The position numbers and the translations under genes were made by a program. From Myxococcales bacterium (lineage in GTDB: Bacteria; Myxococcota_A; Polyangia; Palsa-1104; JAEUJZ01): a DNA stretch of 64,000 nt. This document shows, in pieces, positions 33,393-43,179 of the stretch. Positions within the stretch are counted from its first letter, which is position 1, and each line of letters starts with the position of its first letter. Location: NCBI GenBank assembly GCA_016794465.1, contig JAEUKA010000068.1, positions 124,001-188,000 of the forward strand, in the 5' to 3' direction. The notes under the pieces were generated by a model. The model made no database searches, had not been told where the DNA came from, and saw only the letters and a program-made list of their open reading frames with translations.

Positions 33393-34277
33393 TTAGTTCA
33401 GCTGGGTGCAGATCGAGAGTCCGCTTTGGGCAGGCTTGCTGTCGTCGCAAAAGATCAGCTTGAGGGACAGTGGGTCCGTCGAGGCACGGCTCGGTAGACC
33501 GGCGATGAAGGAGGTGATCACTGCGCCGGCCGGGATGTTGATGGTGGAGTTGACGGTCAATAGGTCCGTCGTCATTCCCGAGGGTCTTACCGATGCCGAG
33601 CTGCCCGTCTGCGGCGCGATCGTCAGGATCGTCATCCCACTTGCGCGACCCAGGTCGCCACTGAGTGCATCGGAGAGCAGGGCCTTGTAGCTTGCCCCAG
33701 TGCCGAAGCCGAAGTCCGCAGTGGGGACATCCGGCGACACATTGAGAAATCTCATCCGAGCTTGCCCGCCTTGTGCCGTCCGATCGTCCTCAAAGAGGTT
33801 GATCTTGACGGTGGTCGGTCGATTTTGATCCCCAAACGGAATCAGCGTGTAGGTTCGTCCCCCACCGAGCGGCGGCAGCACCAGATCCTTAAGTCCTCCA
33901 TATGAGACAGTGCAGTCGGTTCGGATGCCGGGAACAGCCTTCACCGTGTAGCTACCCGCCTTCAAGGTGAGATACATGCCGACATTGAGATACGGCACAC
34001 CACCCGGTCGGCTTGCCATGTTGCGCATCAGCGGTCCAACAAAGTCCGGGTCCTGCGCGCCTTTGATGCAGAGATCGACCGGCCCGGCTCCAGTCACGAA
34101 GTTCCCGAATCGAAGCTCGGTGGTGGTGATCGGAATGACCATGTCAGGATTGACGTTGACGCCACTATCGACGGCGACGATCTCGGGTGGCATCGGCGTG
34201 CAGCTCACCGTGCCGAGGGTCCACACCGCCGCAGCGAGAAGCACCATTCGCAAAGAGGTTGAAAACACGTTTCGCAT
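33393..34277 (-). CDS. Secreted lipoprotein with DUF4397-type domain
   Basis: A 294-residue protein. A signal sequence leads to a lipobox TVSC, near residue 25. The mature part matches the DUF4397 layout: RFLNVSPDVPTADF, and earlier RFGNFVTGAGPVDLCIKG, GSYTVKAVPG and GRTYTLIPFG. These are Ig-like beta-sandwich domains found on secreted proteins of many bacteria. The function is unknown. It lies nine bases after a small hypothetical gene on the same strand, so the two are probably one operon. Confidence 0.85.
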   Translation of the reverse strand: MRNVFSTSLRMVLLAAAVWTLGTVSCTPMPPEIVAVDSGVNVNPDMVIPITTTELRFGNFVTGAGPVDLCIKGAQDPDFVGPLMRNMASRPGGVPYLNVGMYLTLKAGSYTVKAVPGIRTDCTVSYGGLKDLVLPPLGGGRTYTLIPFGDQNRPTTVKINLFEDDRTAQGGQARMRFLNVSPDVPTADFGFGTGASYKALLSDALSGDLGRASGMTILTIAPQTGSSASVRPSGMTTDLLTVNSTINIPAGAVITSFIAGLPSRASTDPLSLKLIFCDDSKPAQSGLSICTQLN

Positions 34278-34286
34278 AAGACCTCG

Positions 34287-34733
34287 CTATTCCGCTATCT
34301 CGAGCAGGCCATCGAGCGCTTCAGCATCGAAGGCAAGCGCGGACAGCTCTTCGCACAAGGCAACCCACTGTGCGACGGCAGACTCTTTGACAGGAGCGGT
34401 GGATTCAAAAAAGAGGAACACGCTGCCCATCGGCAGTCCGCAGTTGGTGATGCGGGCCGGACGGCCCAGCTGCGCCAGCTTTTGTTGGTACTGGGTACGC
34501 AGCGCCGCCAGATCGTTGATGCCGCCGCGTGGAGCCGGACGAAACCAGATGCCGACCCGGGCTCTACAGTCTGGATTGGACTCGGTCGCGACGGAGACAC
34601 CGAAAGACCAGCCATCGCGGGCAGCTACCAGCTCCTTGTAGGGAGCGTCGGTGAGCTCACTCACCAAAAAGCCCGCCGGGGTCCACAGCTGGCGAAGATG
34701 GCGGGCGAACGTCTCAGCATCAAGGGTGTGCAT
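34287..34733 (-). CDS. Hypothetical protein upstream of the DUF4397 lipoprotein
   Basis: A 148-residue cytoplasmic protein with no signal peptide. It has mixed alpha/beta character with GIWFRPAPRGGINDLAALRTQYQQKLAQLGRP-like composition and no motif I recognise. The gene ends nine bases before the lipoprotein start, implying co-transcription. It is divergent from recN (134 bp apart). The gene is likely real given the tight spacing, but the function is open. Confidence 0.65.
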   Translation of the reverse strand: MHTLDAETFARHLRQLWTPAGFLVSELTDAPYKELVAARDGWSFGVSVATESNPDCRARVGIWFRPAPRGGINDLAALRTQYQQKLAQLGRPARITNCGLPMGSVFLFFESTAPVKESAVAQWVALCEELSALAFDAEALDGLLEIAE

Positions 34734-34866
34734 GGATGTCGTTCCTTAGAGAAAGGCGAATGTTGCTTATGGTAGCCAACTTCTGGTCTGCACAGGGAGG
34801 TGCTCGCACGCTGCGGGTCGGCGCGCGTCATCCTGTCGTCAGGGCCGCTTGCTAAGATGCCTTCCC

Positions 34867-36666
34867 ATGCTGTCGTACTTGCGAATCAGCAACTTTGCGA
34901 TCATCGAAGAAGTCGAGCTCACCCTCGGTCCCGGCTTGACGGTGCTCAGTGGTGAGACAGGTGCTGGGAAGTCGCTCATCCTCGATGCGGTGGCGCTGTT
35001 GCGGGGCGGACGGGCGAGCACCGAGGTCATCCGCAGTGGTGCCGAGGAAGCACGGATCGAGGCGCTGTTTGTACCCGAGCCGGGCAGTGCCGCGTGTCAA
35101 GCGCTGAGCGAGCGGCTGCAGCGGCTGGGAATCGATACCGCTGGATTGACGGAAGACGGCCTGGTCGTGCGACGGGTGATCGGGCGCGGCGGGCGCAACC
35201 GGATTCACATTCAAGGGCAGCTCTCGACGGCAACCGCATTGGCGGAGATCTGCGGCGGGCTCATTGATGTCAGCGGGCAGCACGAACACCAGAGCTTGCT
35301 CGACGTGGGCAGCCACCTGGGCCTGCTCGATCGCTTCGGGGTGCCAGCGGCGCTGCGGGACGAAATGGCGCAGGCCTTCGAGGCACTCCAGGTCGCGGGT
35401 CGTGAACTCCAAGAGGCGTCGCTCGACGAACGAAGCCGCAGTGAGCGCGAGGAGTTTCTGCGCTTTCAGCTGCGCGAACTCGACGAAGCGGCGCCGCAGC
35501 CGGGGGAGGACGAGTCCCTGCGCAATGAACAAAAGCGACTGCGATCGGTGGAAAAGCTGGCGCAGGCCGGGCAGCGCAGCGAGTCGCGTCTGTATAGCGG
35601 CGAGGGGAGCATTCTGGATGGGCTGTCGTCGGTGCTGCGCGATCTGAAAGAGGTAGCCGGGCTCGACGAGGAGCTGGCCGAGCTGACGACGCGGATCGGA
35701 GAGGCGCAGGTCCTGCTGGGCGATGCGGCCCACGAGCTGCGGCGCTACACCGATGCGCTCTTGGCCGATCCCGATCGGCTGGCGACCATTGAAGATCGCC
35801 TGCACCTTCTGTCACGGCTGCTGCGCAAGCACGGACCCGACATGTCGTCACTGGTTGCCAAACAGAAGGAGATGCAGCACGAGCTGTCTCAGCTGGTCGG
35901 TCATGAGGAGCGGCGGCGGCTGGCCGGACGGGCGGTCGAGCAGGCGCAGCAGCAGGCCGGGCGGGCAGCGGAGCGGCTGAGCGTGGCGCGACAGCAGGCG
36001 GCAGCGGCTCTGTCGGCGAAGGTGGAGCGCGAGCTGGGTGACTTGGCGATGGACGGGGCAAAGCTGCTGCCGCAGCTGTTACCGCGCTTGGCGATTCGAG
36101 GAGACGATCCGGCACTGGTGATGGCGTCTCCCAGCGGGGAGCTGCGGCGACTCGGGCGCGACGGCTGGGATCGCTGCGAGCTGCTCTTTTCCGCCAACCG
36201 AGGGGAGACGCCCCGGCCGCTGCAGCGGATTGCCTCGGGTGGAGAGCTGTCGCGGGTGATGCTGGCGCTGCGTGGCGTGCTCGGGCAAGCCGATCAGGTC
36301 GCAACTTGTGTGTTTGATGAAGTGGACTCGGGCATTGGTGGTGCAACGGCCGATCGCGTCGGTCGCAAGATCCGAGGCTTGGCCGATGGCAAGCAGGTGC
36401 TTTGCATCAGTCACTTGGCCCAGATCGCGGCCTACGGACACCAGCACTGGCGAGTCGAAAAGACGGTCAGCGAGGGGCGCACGGTCACGATGGTGCGTCC
36501 GCTTAGCAAGAGTGAACGGCGCGATGAGATCGCTCGAATGATCGGTGGCGCGCGCTTGACGCAAAAAAGTCGGGCCCACGCAGATGAGCTGCTGACCCAG
36601 GCGCAGGGGTTTCCGGTGGCGCGGGCGCGGACCAAAGGCCCGGCCTTCTCCGCAGACGTGGGCTAA
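34867..36666 (+). CDS. recN: DNA repair protein RecN
   Basis: An SMC-like ATPase for double-strand-break repair. 599 residues from the ATG at 34867 (a TTG 18 bases upstream is in frame but less likely). The Walker A motif is GETGAGKS (residues 29-36), with the signature YLRISNFAIIEEVELTL at the start and GGRASTEVIRSGAEEA after it. The middle is helical, coiled-coil DNA-arm sequence rich in Glu/Arg/Gln. The C-terminal half has RIASGGELSRVMLALR (ABC signature), TCVFDEVDSGIGGATADRVG (Walker B and D loop) and QVLCISHLAQIAAYG with the switch His. Identification is secure. Confidence 0.97.
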   Translation: MLSYLRISNFAIIEEVELTLGPGLTVLSGETGAGKSLILDAVALLRGGRASTEVIRSGAEEARIEALFVPEPGSAACQALSERLQRLGIDTAGLTEDGLVVRRVIGRGGRNRIHIQGQLSTATALAEICGGLIDVSGQHEHQSLLDVGSHLGLLDRFGVPAALRDEMAQAFEALQVAGRELQEASLDERSRSEREEFLRFQLRELDEAAPQPGEDESLRNEQKRLRSVEKLAQAGQRSESRLYSGEGSILDGLSSVLRDLKEVAGLDEELAELTTRIGEAQVLLGDAAHELRRYTDALLADPDRLATIEDRLHLLSRLLRKHGPDMSSLVAKQKEMQHELSQLVGHEERRRLAGRAVEQAQQQAGRAAERLSVARQQAAAALSAKVERELGDLAMDGAKLLPQLLPRLAIRGDDPALVMASPSGELRRLGRDGWDRCELLFSANRGETPRPLQRIASGGELSRVMLALRGVLGQADQVATCVFDEVDSGIGGATADRVGRKIRGLADGKQVLCISHLAQIAAYGHQHWRVEKTVSEGRTVTMVRPLSKSERRDEIARMIGGARLTQKSRAHADELLTQAQGFPVARARTKGPAFSADVG

Positions 36667-36699
36667 TGGCCTCGCCAAGAGCCTGATATATTGACAGGT

Positions 36700-38034
36700 A
36701 TGCTGCTAGCTAGACTGGTCGGTCGTATCGCGCTAGGGGCCGTGCTGGGTATGTGTAGCGGCGCGGCGTCTCCCTGCTGGGTAAGCGCAAGTCCGCGCAG
36801 TGTTCCGTATCCACCTCTGCGCAACGCTCAGCAAAAGCCGACGTGGCTGGGCGGTGGGACTGCCCCAAGTGCAGCCGAAGCGGGTTCGCCGGGTTCAGCG
36901 GGTTCAGCAGGTGGCAGTGGGGCGGTCGCGAGCAGTGGTCCGCTGCTTCCTGATGCAAAGTGGTGTGGCATCGAGACGCTGTCTCCTCCGCCCGATTCCG
37001 CGACGCCCTGCAAGCTGACGACGCTGCCGTGTGGACCGGTGGGAGCCGAGCGAATCCATAACAACAGCGGGGAAGAGACGGATGATCTCGATGGAGACGG
37101 CCAGCGAGATCTGGTGATCGGTGGCCGCATGACCGTCAGCGCCAAAGAGGTCTTTGCGGCGATCTATCGCGGCACCGAGAGCGGCTACGTGCTCAGTGAC
37201 TATCGGGTGGTGCCGGCGCGGGCCGAGCCGACCTTTGCCAGTGCGCTGCTCGTCGAAAGTGGCAAAGCGCCAGTGCTCCGTGACGGTCACGATCTGGTGG
37301 AGAGCAGCGGCAAGAGTCAGAGCAGCGCGCGGCTGCGAAGGTACGACGGTCAGCGCTTTCGGACCTTGATGTCATTTTGTGCCCATCGCAGCGAGCCATC
37401 GACGTGGGCTCCGACGGGGGTGCGGCAAGGACAGAACCGGGTCGACTTCATCGATGTCGACAAAGATGGCGGCAAAGAGGTCGTGATCCAGGGCCTCCTG
37501 GCGCCGCTGGTGTTTCGGTTTTCCGAAAACGGCCTGATGCTGATCGAAGATCGCCAGCTGACGCAGAAGTTTCGCGAGACGAGCCACGAGATTGTGCGGG
37601 CACGAAGCTTGCGGGCCGAAGCCGAGCGGCTGATCGATAGCGGGGAAGTGCGGCGGGCGGCGGAGCTGTACCAGCGAGCATTTTTGAGTGCGCCGTACGA
37701 CATCGACCTGGGACTGGCAGCGGCGGAAGCGCAGGTTCGCAGTGGCCAGCCGGATCGGGCGCTCGAGATGGTGTCGCGGCTGCGGTTCCAAGATCCCGAG
37801 CGGGGCAGCATCGCTTGTACGATGGCGGCGGTGCAGCGAGCGCTCAAGAATCCATCGGCGGAACAGGCGTCGCTGCGGCTGTGTGCCGACCGCGACAGTG
37901 ATGAGGCTCGGCGGCGACAAGCCCAAAGTCGCCTGCGGGAGCTGAGTGGTCAGTCGAGCGCGGCGACTCCGCCCCCTGTGGCCGCACCGTCGAATGCGCA
38001 GACGATCCTAGAAGAGGGACTCGGGGCGCCGTAG
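36700..38034 (+). CDS. Secreted FG-GAP-like and TPR protein
   Basis: A 444-residue protein starting at ATG 36700, with a TTG three codons upstream in frame. A signal peptide spans roughly residues 1-27. A Gly/Ser/Ala-rich linker (GSPGSAGSAGGSGAVASSG) leads to a domain with DLDGDGQRDLVIGG and VDFIDVDKDGGKEVVIQG, FG-GAP/VCBS-type calcium-binding blade motifs. The C-terminal part has TPR-like helices (AAELYQRAFLSAPYDIDLGLA and following). It may bind calcium and partner proteins at the cell surface. It is convergent with a glycosyltransferase-like gene, their ends one base apart. Confidence 0.8.
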   Translation: MLLARLVGRIALGAVLGMCSGAASPCWVSASPRSVPYPPLRNAQQKPTWLGGGTAPSAAEAGSPGSAGSAGGSGAVASSGPLLPDAKWCGIETLSPPPDSATPCKLTTLPCGPVGAERIHNNSGEETDDLDGDGQRDLVIGGRMTVSAKEVFAAIYRGTESGYVLSDYRVVPARAEPTFASALLVESGKAPVLRDGHDLVESSGKSQSSARLRRYDGQRFRTLMSFCAHRSEPSTWAPTGVRQGQNRVDFIDVDKDGGKEVVIQGLLAPLVFRFSENGLMLIEDRQLTQKFRETSHEIVRARSLRAEAERLIDSGEVRRAAELYQRAFLSAPYDIDLGLAAAEAQVRSGQPDRALEMVSRLRFQDPERGSIACTMAAVQRALKNPSAEQASLRLCADRDSDEARRRQAQSRLRELSGQSSAATPPPVAAPSNAQTILEEGLGAP

Positions 38035-38973
38035 CTAGCCGTCTTCGCGGCGCAGCGGAAAATAATCGGTAAGAAAGCGTCCCAGCTCACTGTTGGGCTC
38101 AGAAAGCCGCCAGGGCTCGCCAGGCCTTGCCCAAAGGTCCCTCACGGGATCAAAGCCAAGTCGCTGCAGCGTGAGGTTGCGTTCCAAATAGCGCCGATCG
38201 GCCAGCTCGCCGTGCCAAAGGTGCGTAATTCGTCCGGGCAGGTAGCCAAGTCCTGACAGCCCCAGATCCGAACAGACCTCACGCAGTCGCTGGGACCACG
38301 CGCAGAAGTGGCGATGATGAGGCGTCCCGTCCCCAAGCAGTCGCGTCACACACGGGGCGTGCGGCGCTGCCAGCATTCCGTGGGCCATCACATGATCGGC
38401 GCTGCCCGCGATGCAGGCGTCGTATAGCCCCACTGCGTCGAGTAGCTCGCGACGAGCCGCCCAGGCATAGCCGCAGTGACCATGATCCGCGAAGCGACCA
38501 GTGGTCAGCGCGGCGGGGTGTTCGGCGATCGTGGCGGCCATGCCTCGCACCAGCTCTGGCTGGGCAGTTGGCTGATTGGGCGACGGGAGGAGCACGACCT
38601 CACTCCACGGCTGCACCGCCACATGCCGCTCCAACAGCGCTTGGGTCTGCTCGTCCCAGTCGGGCCGCTCGAACAGCACATCGCCATCGATCCACGCGAC
38701 ATAGCGACAGTCGGGCGGCAGCGTGGCAAGGGCGAGGTTGACGAGCCGTTCCTTGTGCCACAGCGAGTCGCGGGCCCGGACCTGGAGCACGTCGTCAGCG
38801 GCAGTCAGCTCGAACGGGCGGTCGGACAGCGCACACTCGATGGTCAGGCACGGCTTTTGGCCGAGCGCCGAGCGAAAGCGGCGGTAGTTCTCGCGGCGCA
38901 ACCGAAATCCCGCTGGATTGAAGTAGGTCGTGACCACCCACAGCGCGCTCTTGTGCTCGCTTGCCCGCAGCAT
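38035..38973 (-). CDS. Glycosyltransferase-like protein
   Basis: A 312-residue cytoplasmic protein with an apparent GT-A fold. ALWVVTTYFNPAGFRLRRENY opens it, SLWHKERLVNLALATLP precedes the nucleotide site, and YVAWIDGDVLFERPDW carries a D-x-D motif for metal and nucleotide-sugar. HGHCGYAWAARRELLDAVGLYD is a typical acceptor-side segment. The N-terminal phrase about Tyr-Phe-Asn-Pro-Ala-Gly is shared with uncharacterised glycosyltransferase relatives. The donor and acceptor sugars cannot be read from sequence. No other envelope polysaccharide genes are next to it. Confidence 0.75.
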   Translation of the reverse strand: MLRASEHKSALWVVTTYFNPAGFRLRRENYRRFRSALGQKPCLTIECALSDRPFELTAADDVLQVRARDSLWHKERLVNLALATLPPDCRYVAWIDGDVLFERPDWDEQTQALLERHVAVQPWSEVVLLPSPNQPTAQPELVRGMAATIAEHPAALTTGRFADHGHCGYAWAARRELLDAVGLYDACIAGSADHVMAHGMLAAPHAPCVTRLLGDGTPHHRHFCAWSQRLREVCSDLGLSGLGYLPGRITHLWHGELADRRYLERNLTLQRLGFDPVRDLWARPGEPWRLSEPNSELGRFLTDYFPLRREDG

Positions 38974-39062
38974 CGGTCCTCATCATGCCCAAGCCACGCG
39001 CCCAAATCGACGAGCGCGTCCTTTGGATTGAGCTTTGCCGGCAAGTCCTCGATCCTGAAACC

Positions 39063-40718
39063 ATGGAAAGTCGTGTCCGCTTGTGGGCTGCTCGGTCGAG
39101 GGGCGGCGTTGTTGGGCTCGTGGTCGTGTTGGGGTTGCTCTATGCACCGCTGGCTGGGGCGCAAAAAGCTCCGCCGGGCCAGGCTGCCGCTGCCGCTTAT
39201 GCCGCCGCGAACGCTGGACCAGAACACAGCGATCACAACGAGGATGAGAAAGAGGCCGAGAGCGATCAGGACACACCACGTCGTGCCATCGAGCGCTTCT
39301 TGGCCCAGGCGCAAAGCGGCGACTACTTCAAGGCCGCCGAGGCGATTCAGGTCAGCTCGACCAACGTGGGCGACGGAGCCGACAAAGCTCGCAAGCTGGC
39401 GGCAGTGATCGAGCGACGCGTCGAGCTGGGACCGGAGCAGCTGGCCAAGCTCTCGGATCTACCCGGAGGCAACACCAGCGACGGACTGAAGAACCAAGAT
39501 GTGATCGGGCGGATCGACATGCCGCTCGGATCGGAGACGCTGCGGCTACAGCGCACGGGCACGCCGGGAGCGCGACGCTGGGTGTTTTCGCCTGCGACGG
39601 TGCAGCGCATTGAGGCCTGGTACGAGCGGCTCGAAGACCACTGGGTGCTGGAGACGCTGCCCGACGCGCTGCTCAGTCGTGGACCGCTGGGGCTGCTGAT
39701 CTGGCAGTGGCTGGCGCTGCCGCTATTGATCCTGCTCAGTGGACTCGGTGGGATTGCGCTGTCGGTGGTGCTGCGGCCGGTGCTGCGCAAGCTGCTTCAC
39801 AGTCGCGAGCTGTGGGTGGCGATGATCGAGCGTCAGCGCGGACCGCTGTGGCTGCTGTTTGGGGCGCTGTTTGCGACGCTGATGCTGCCGCTTTTGTATC
39901 TGACGCCCGTGGTGTCGCAGCCGGTGCGGGCGCTGACCCACATTGGCATCGAGATGTCGCTGTGCTGGATCGCCTGGCGGGTGGCTGATGTGCTGACGAC
40001 GCGGGCGCGGCTGCTGCAGTGGCTGGAGGCTCGTCCGGGGCTGCGCGGCGTGCTGCCCCTGATTCGGCAGCTGATCGGCATCGGGCTTGCGGCGATTGCG
40101 GCGGCGATTGCGCTGTCCGAGCTGGGCCTGTCGCTGACGAGTGTGATGGCGAGTCTGGGCCTGGGCGGCTTGGCGGTGGCCTTGGCGGCGAAAACCACGC
40201 TCGAGCACTTCTTTGGCAGCGTTACCCTCAGCGTCGATCAGTCGATTCGCGTCGGCGATCAGGTCCGCATCGGCGACACGATCGGAATCATCGAGCAGAT
40301 CGGCATGCGCTCGACCCGCATCCGCACCGCCGAGCGCAGCATCGTCACCATTCCCAACGGCAAGGTCGCCGACATGCAGATCGAGACGATTGCCGCCCGC
40401 GATCGCAGCCGCTTTTTCCTCTCGCTCGGCGTCGTCTACGCGCTCAAGCCCGCCGGTCTGCGCTCCCTTCGCGAGGCGCTCATCAAGTGTGTGCGCAGCC
40501 ATCCCAAGGTCTGGCCGGATGTCGTCCGCGTCCACTTCACCGGACTCACCGATTCGTCCATCACCGTCGAGATCACCGCGTGGTTTCAGGTCACCGAGCA
40601 GGATCAGTTCCTCGAGGCGCGCCAGGAGCTGCTGCTGCAGCTGCTGGAGGTGATCGAGACGTTCGGTGCCACTCCCGCCTTCGCCCGGGCCGCCGCCGCT
40701 CAGGCTGCATCAAAGTAA
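39063..40718 (+). CDS. Mechanosensitive channel of the MscS family
   Basis: A 551-residue protein from ATG 39063; earlier in-frame starts precede the signal peptide (residues 1-34, YAPLAGAQKAPPG). An acidic periplasmic region of about 160 residues precedes five or so transmembrane helices. The pore helix and beta domain are clear: SVMASLGLGGLAVALAAKTTLEHFFGS, VDQSIRVGDQVRIGDTIG, RSTRIRTAERSIVTIPNGKVADMQ and a C-terminal alpha/beta part. MscS channels relieve turgor on osmotic downshock. It is longer than E. coli MscS (286) because of the N-terminal part, like the MscK-type layout. It is divergent from the glycosyltransferase-like gene. Confidence 0.92.
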   Translation: MESRVRLWAARSRGGVVGLVVVLGLLYAPLAGAQKAPPGQAAAAAYAAANAGPEHSDHNEDEKEAESDQDTPRRAIERFLAQAQSGDYFKAAEAIQVSSTNVGDGADKARKLAAVIERRVELGPEQLAKLSDLPGGNTSDGLKNQDVIGRIDMPLGSETLRLQRTGTPGARRWVFSPATVQRIEAWYERLEDHWVLETLPDALLSRGPLGLLIWQWLALPLLILLSGLGGIALSVVLRPVLRKLLHSRELWVAMIERQRGPLWLLFGALFATLMLPLLYLTPVVSQPVRALTHIGIEMSLCWIAWRVADVLTTRARLLQWLEARPGLRGVLPLIRQLIGIGLAAIAAAIALSELGLSLTSVMASLGLGGLAVALAAKTTLEHFFGSVTLSVDQSIRVGDQVRIGDTIGIIEQIGMRSTRIRTAERSIVTIPNGKVADMQIETIAARDRSRFFLSLGVVYALKPAGLRSLREALIKCVRSHPKVWPDVVRVHFTGLTDSSITVEITAWFQVTEQDQFLEARQELLLQLLEVIETFGATPAFARAAAAQAASK

Positions 40719-40781
40719 TTATATGCAATCCACATAACGAGAAATTGACTTCCCAGTCTGCTCTTGCCACGCTTGGGAGCC

Positions 40782-41783
40782 ATGACACCCTGCCTAGATC
40801 CTTCACTACCTTCCCCTACCCAGCTACACACCCTGTTCCCGCTCCTCGAGCCGTATCGCACCGGATTTTTGCGCGTATCGCCTCGTCACGAGCTGTACTT
40901 CGAGGAGGCGGGCAACCCGCACGGCCAGCCAGTGCTGTTTGTTCACGGCGGTCCCGGCAGCGGCACCGAGCCCAATCAGCGACGATTCTTCGATCCGACC
41001 CACTACCGAATCGTGCTGCTCGATCAGCGCGGCGCCGGGCGCAGTCGTCCGCACGCCAGCATCGAAGAAAACACCACCTGGGACTTGGTCGCCGACATCG
41101 AGAAGCTTCGTAAGCACCTTCACATTGATCGCTGGACAGTATTTGGCGGCTCGTGGGGCAGCACCCTGGCACTCGCGTACGCCGAGACGCATCCCGAGGC
41201 GGTCTGTGGCTTGATCGTTCGCGGCATCTGCGTGCTCAACCAGAGTGAGATCGACTGGTTCTTCCGGCGCGGCGCCAACGTCATCTATCCCGACGCCTGG
41301 GAGGACTTTGTCGCCTTCATTCCCTCCGACGAGCAGGGCGATCTGCTACAGGCCTATCACCGGCGGCTCCACGGTCCTGATCGCGAGCTGGCGCAGCGGG
41401 CGGCGGTCGAGTTTGCGCGCTGGGAAGCTTGCTGCAGCCGGCTGATTCCCGATCCAAGTGTGATCGCGCGCTTTGCCGAGAGCAGCTTTGCTTACGCGCT
41501 GTCGCGGATCGAGACGCACTACTTCGTCAACCAGGGCTTCTTTTCCCACGACGGACAGCTGTTCACCGACGCGCATCGCCTGAAGGACATTCCGACGGTG
41601 ATCATCCAGGGCCGCTACGACATGGTCTGTCCGATCGAGTCGGCCTGGCGACTGCACCGCGAGCTGCCCCACGCCGAGTTTCACATCGTCGGAGACGCGG
41701 GTCACTCGGCGACCGAGCCGGGCATTACCCATCGGCTGATCGAAGCCACCGAGCGGCTCAAGCTGCCCAAAAAAACCGCCTAG
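40782..41783 (+). CDS. pip: Proline iminopeptidase
   Basis: An alpha/beta-hydrolase that removes N-terminal Pro from peptides; 333 residues from ATG 40782 (a TTG at 40764 is in frame). The oxyanion loop is FVHGGPGSGTEP, and the next strand DQRGAGRSRPHA is the family signature. The nucleophile elbow GGSWGS places Ser near residue 124. RYDMVCP holds the catalytic Asp, and GDAGHS the His. The length matches bacterial Pip. It is next to an MFS permease 18 bases downstream, so peptide or murein recycling is a possible shared theme. Confidence 0.95.
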   Translation: MTPCLDPSLPSPTQLHTLFPLLEPYRTGFLRVSPRHELYFEEAGNPHGQPVLFVHGGPGSGTEPNQRRFFDPTHYRIVLLDQRGAGRSRPHASIEENTTWDLVADIEKLRKHLHIDRWTVFGGSWGSTLALAYAETHPEAVCGLIVRGICVLNQSEIDWFFRRGANVIYPDAWEDFVAFIPSDEQGDLLQAYHRRLHGPDRELAQRAAVEFARWEACCSRLIPDPSVIARFAESSFAYALSRIETHYFVNQGFFSHDGQLFTDAHRLKDIPTVIIQGRYDMVCPIESAWRLHRELPHAEFHIVGDAGHSATEPGITHRLIEATERLKLPKKTA

Positions 41784-41801
41784 CTAGGCTAGGATAGGAG
41801 G

Positions 41802-43052
41802 GTGAGCGGCACTCCTCCGGCGCGTCGCAGCTTGGTGATCCTGTTCCTGCTCTATTTCGCGCAGGGCCTGCCGTTTGGCTTTCAGAAAGAGCTGGCGGCG
41901 TTCCTGCGCCAAGCCGGGATGTCGCTGACCAACATCACGCTGGCGCGGGGGCTGTCGGTGCCGTGGCTGCTCAAGGCGTTGTGGGCGCCGCTCGTCGATC
42001 GTTATGGCTCTGAGTCGTTTGGCCGGCGCAAGTCGTGGATCGTGCCGCTGCAGCTGCTCTTGGCCGCGACGTTTGTGGCGGCGGCGTTTTTCCCGCCCGA
42101 GGTCAGTCTGCCGGCGCTGGTCGGGCTGATCTTGCTGATGAACTTTTTGACCGCGACCCAGGACATTGCCGTCGACGGGCTGGCGGTGGATCTGTTCAAA
42201 GGGCAGCAGCTTGGGTCGGCCAACGTTGCGCAGGTGGTCGGCTATAAGGTCGGGATGCTCGTCGGTGGAGGTCTGTTGCTGCGGGCATCGGCGAACATCG
42301 GCTGGCGCGGCATGCTGCTGGCGCTGGCGGGGCTGATCATCCTGGTGCTGCTGGCGACTCTTCGGCTGCGCGAGCCTCGGGATACCTCGCGGGTGGCCGA
42401 AGTTCGGCAGCACTTGTCCGACGTGGTGGCGACGCTGATGAGGCAGCTGCGGGCGCCGGCGGGGCTGTGGCTGCTCTTGTTCGTCGGGACGTACAAGATC
42501 GGCGAGACGCTGGTCGATGCGCTCTACACCTCGTTTTTGGTCGATAGCGGCTACAAGCCGGCGCAGATTGGCGCGTGGATCGGGATCTGGGGCATGGTTG
42601 CCTCGACGCTGGGATCGCTGGGCGGGGGACTTTTGGCGAGCCGCGTGCCGATGCTGCTGGCGGTGACGCTGACCAGCCTGCTGCGCGTCGTGGCGATGGC
42701 CGCCGAGTGTTACCTGACGTTCCTTTCGCCGCCACTTCCCCTTGACATTATTGTTGTTTCGATCATGGAGCACTTTGCCGGCGGCGCCCTGACCACCGCG
42801 ATGTTTGCTTTCATGATGCTGCGCGTTGACTCCGCCGTCGGAGCCAGCCACTACACCGTGCTCGCCAGCGTCGAGGTCTTGGGCAAGATGCCCACCGGTC
42901 TTATCGCCGGCTTCATCGCCACCCAGCTTGGCTATCGCAGTACCTTTCTCCTCGGGACGGCGCTGTCGACGGTGTTTCTGCTGCTGCTGATTCCGCTGCG
43001 ACGGCTGCCCCACGTCACTCCGCTGTCGGCTTCAGACCCACCAAGTCCTTGA
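41802..43052 (+). CDS. Major facilitator transporter, AmpG-like (PAT family)
   Basis: A 416-residue protein with about twelve membrane helices, starting at GTG 41802. LVILFLLYFAQGLPFGFQKELAAFLRQ, then RYGSESFGRRKSWI (the MFS A-loop region) and NFLTATQDIAVDGLAVDLF are characteristic of the PAT group, which contains AmpG (muropeptide import for recycling) and acetyl-CoA transporters. TLGSLGGGLLASR and KMPTGLIAGFIATQLGY are later helices. The substrate is uncertain. The gene lies 18 bases after a proline iminopeptidase on the same strand, which would fit import or processing of peptides. Confidence 0.88.
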   Translation: MSGTPPARRSLVILFLLYFAQGLPFGFQKELAAFLRQAGMSLTNITLARGLSVPWLLKALWAPLVDRYGSESFGRRKSWIVPLQLLLAATFVAAAFFPPEVSLPALVGLILLMNFLTATQDIAVDGLAVDLFKGQQLGSANVAQVVGYKVGMLVGGGLLLRASANIGWRGMLLALAGLIILVLLATLRLREPRDTSRVAEVRQHLSDVVATLMRQLRAPAGLWLLLFVGTYKIGETLVDALYTSFLVDSGYKPAQIGAWIGIWGMVASTLGSLGGGLLASRVPMLLAVTLTSLLRVVAMAAECYLTFLSPPLPLDIIVVSIMEHFAGGALTTAMFAFMMLRVDSAVGASHYTVLASVEVLGKMPTGLIAGFIATQLGYRSTFLLGTALSTVFLLLLIPLRRLPHVTPLSASDPPSP

Positions 43053-43179
43053 CGGGCGACGGGGCGATTTGTAACTCTTCGCCCTTCGTCGCGCTGGCCC
43101 CGGCTCTTCCCTGATTCCCTCGGCTTCCGGTCCCGCCCGCGCCTTCTTCTACCCGGTACCTGGCAACGTGGAGGCGAAC
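43053..43179. other. Intergenic gap upstream of the MopE-type gene
   Basis: 127 bp with no structure seen apart from the ribosome-binding site of the next gene (GGAGG at 43170-43174). Confidence 0.4.

Noticed and set aside
41784..43013. 409-residue minus-strand gene
   Set aside because: It lies opposite the AmpG-like gene and has a Gln/Arg/His-rich shadow composition.
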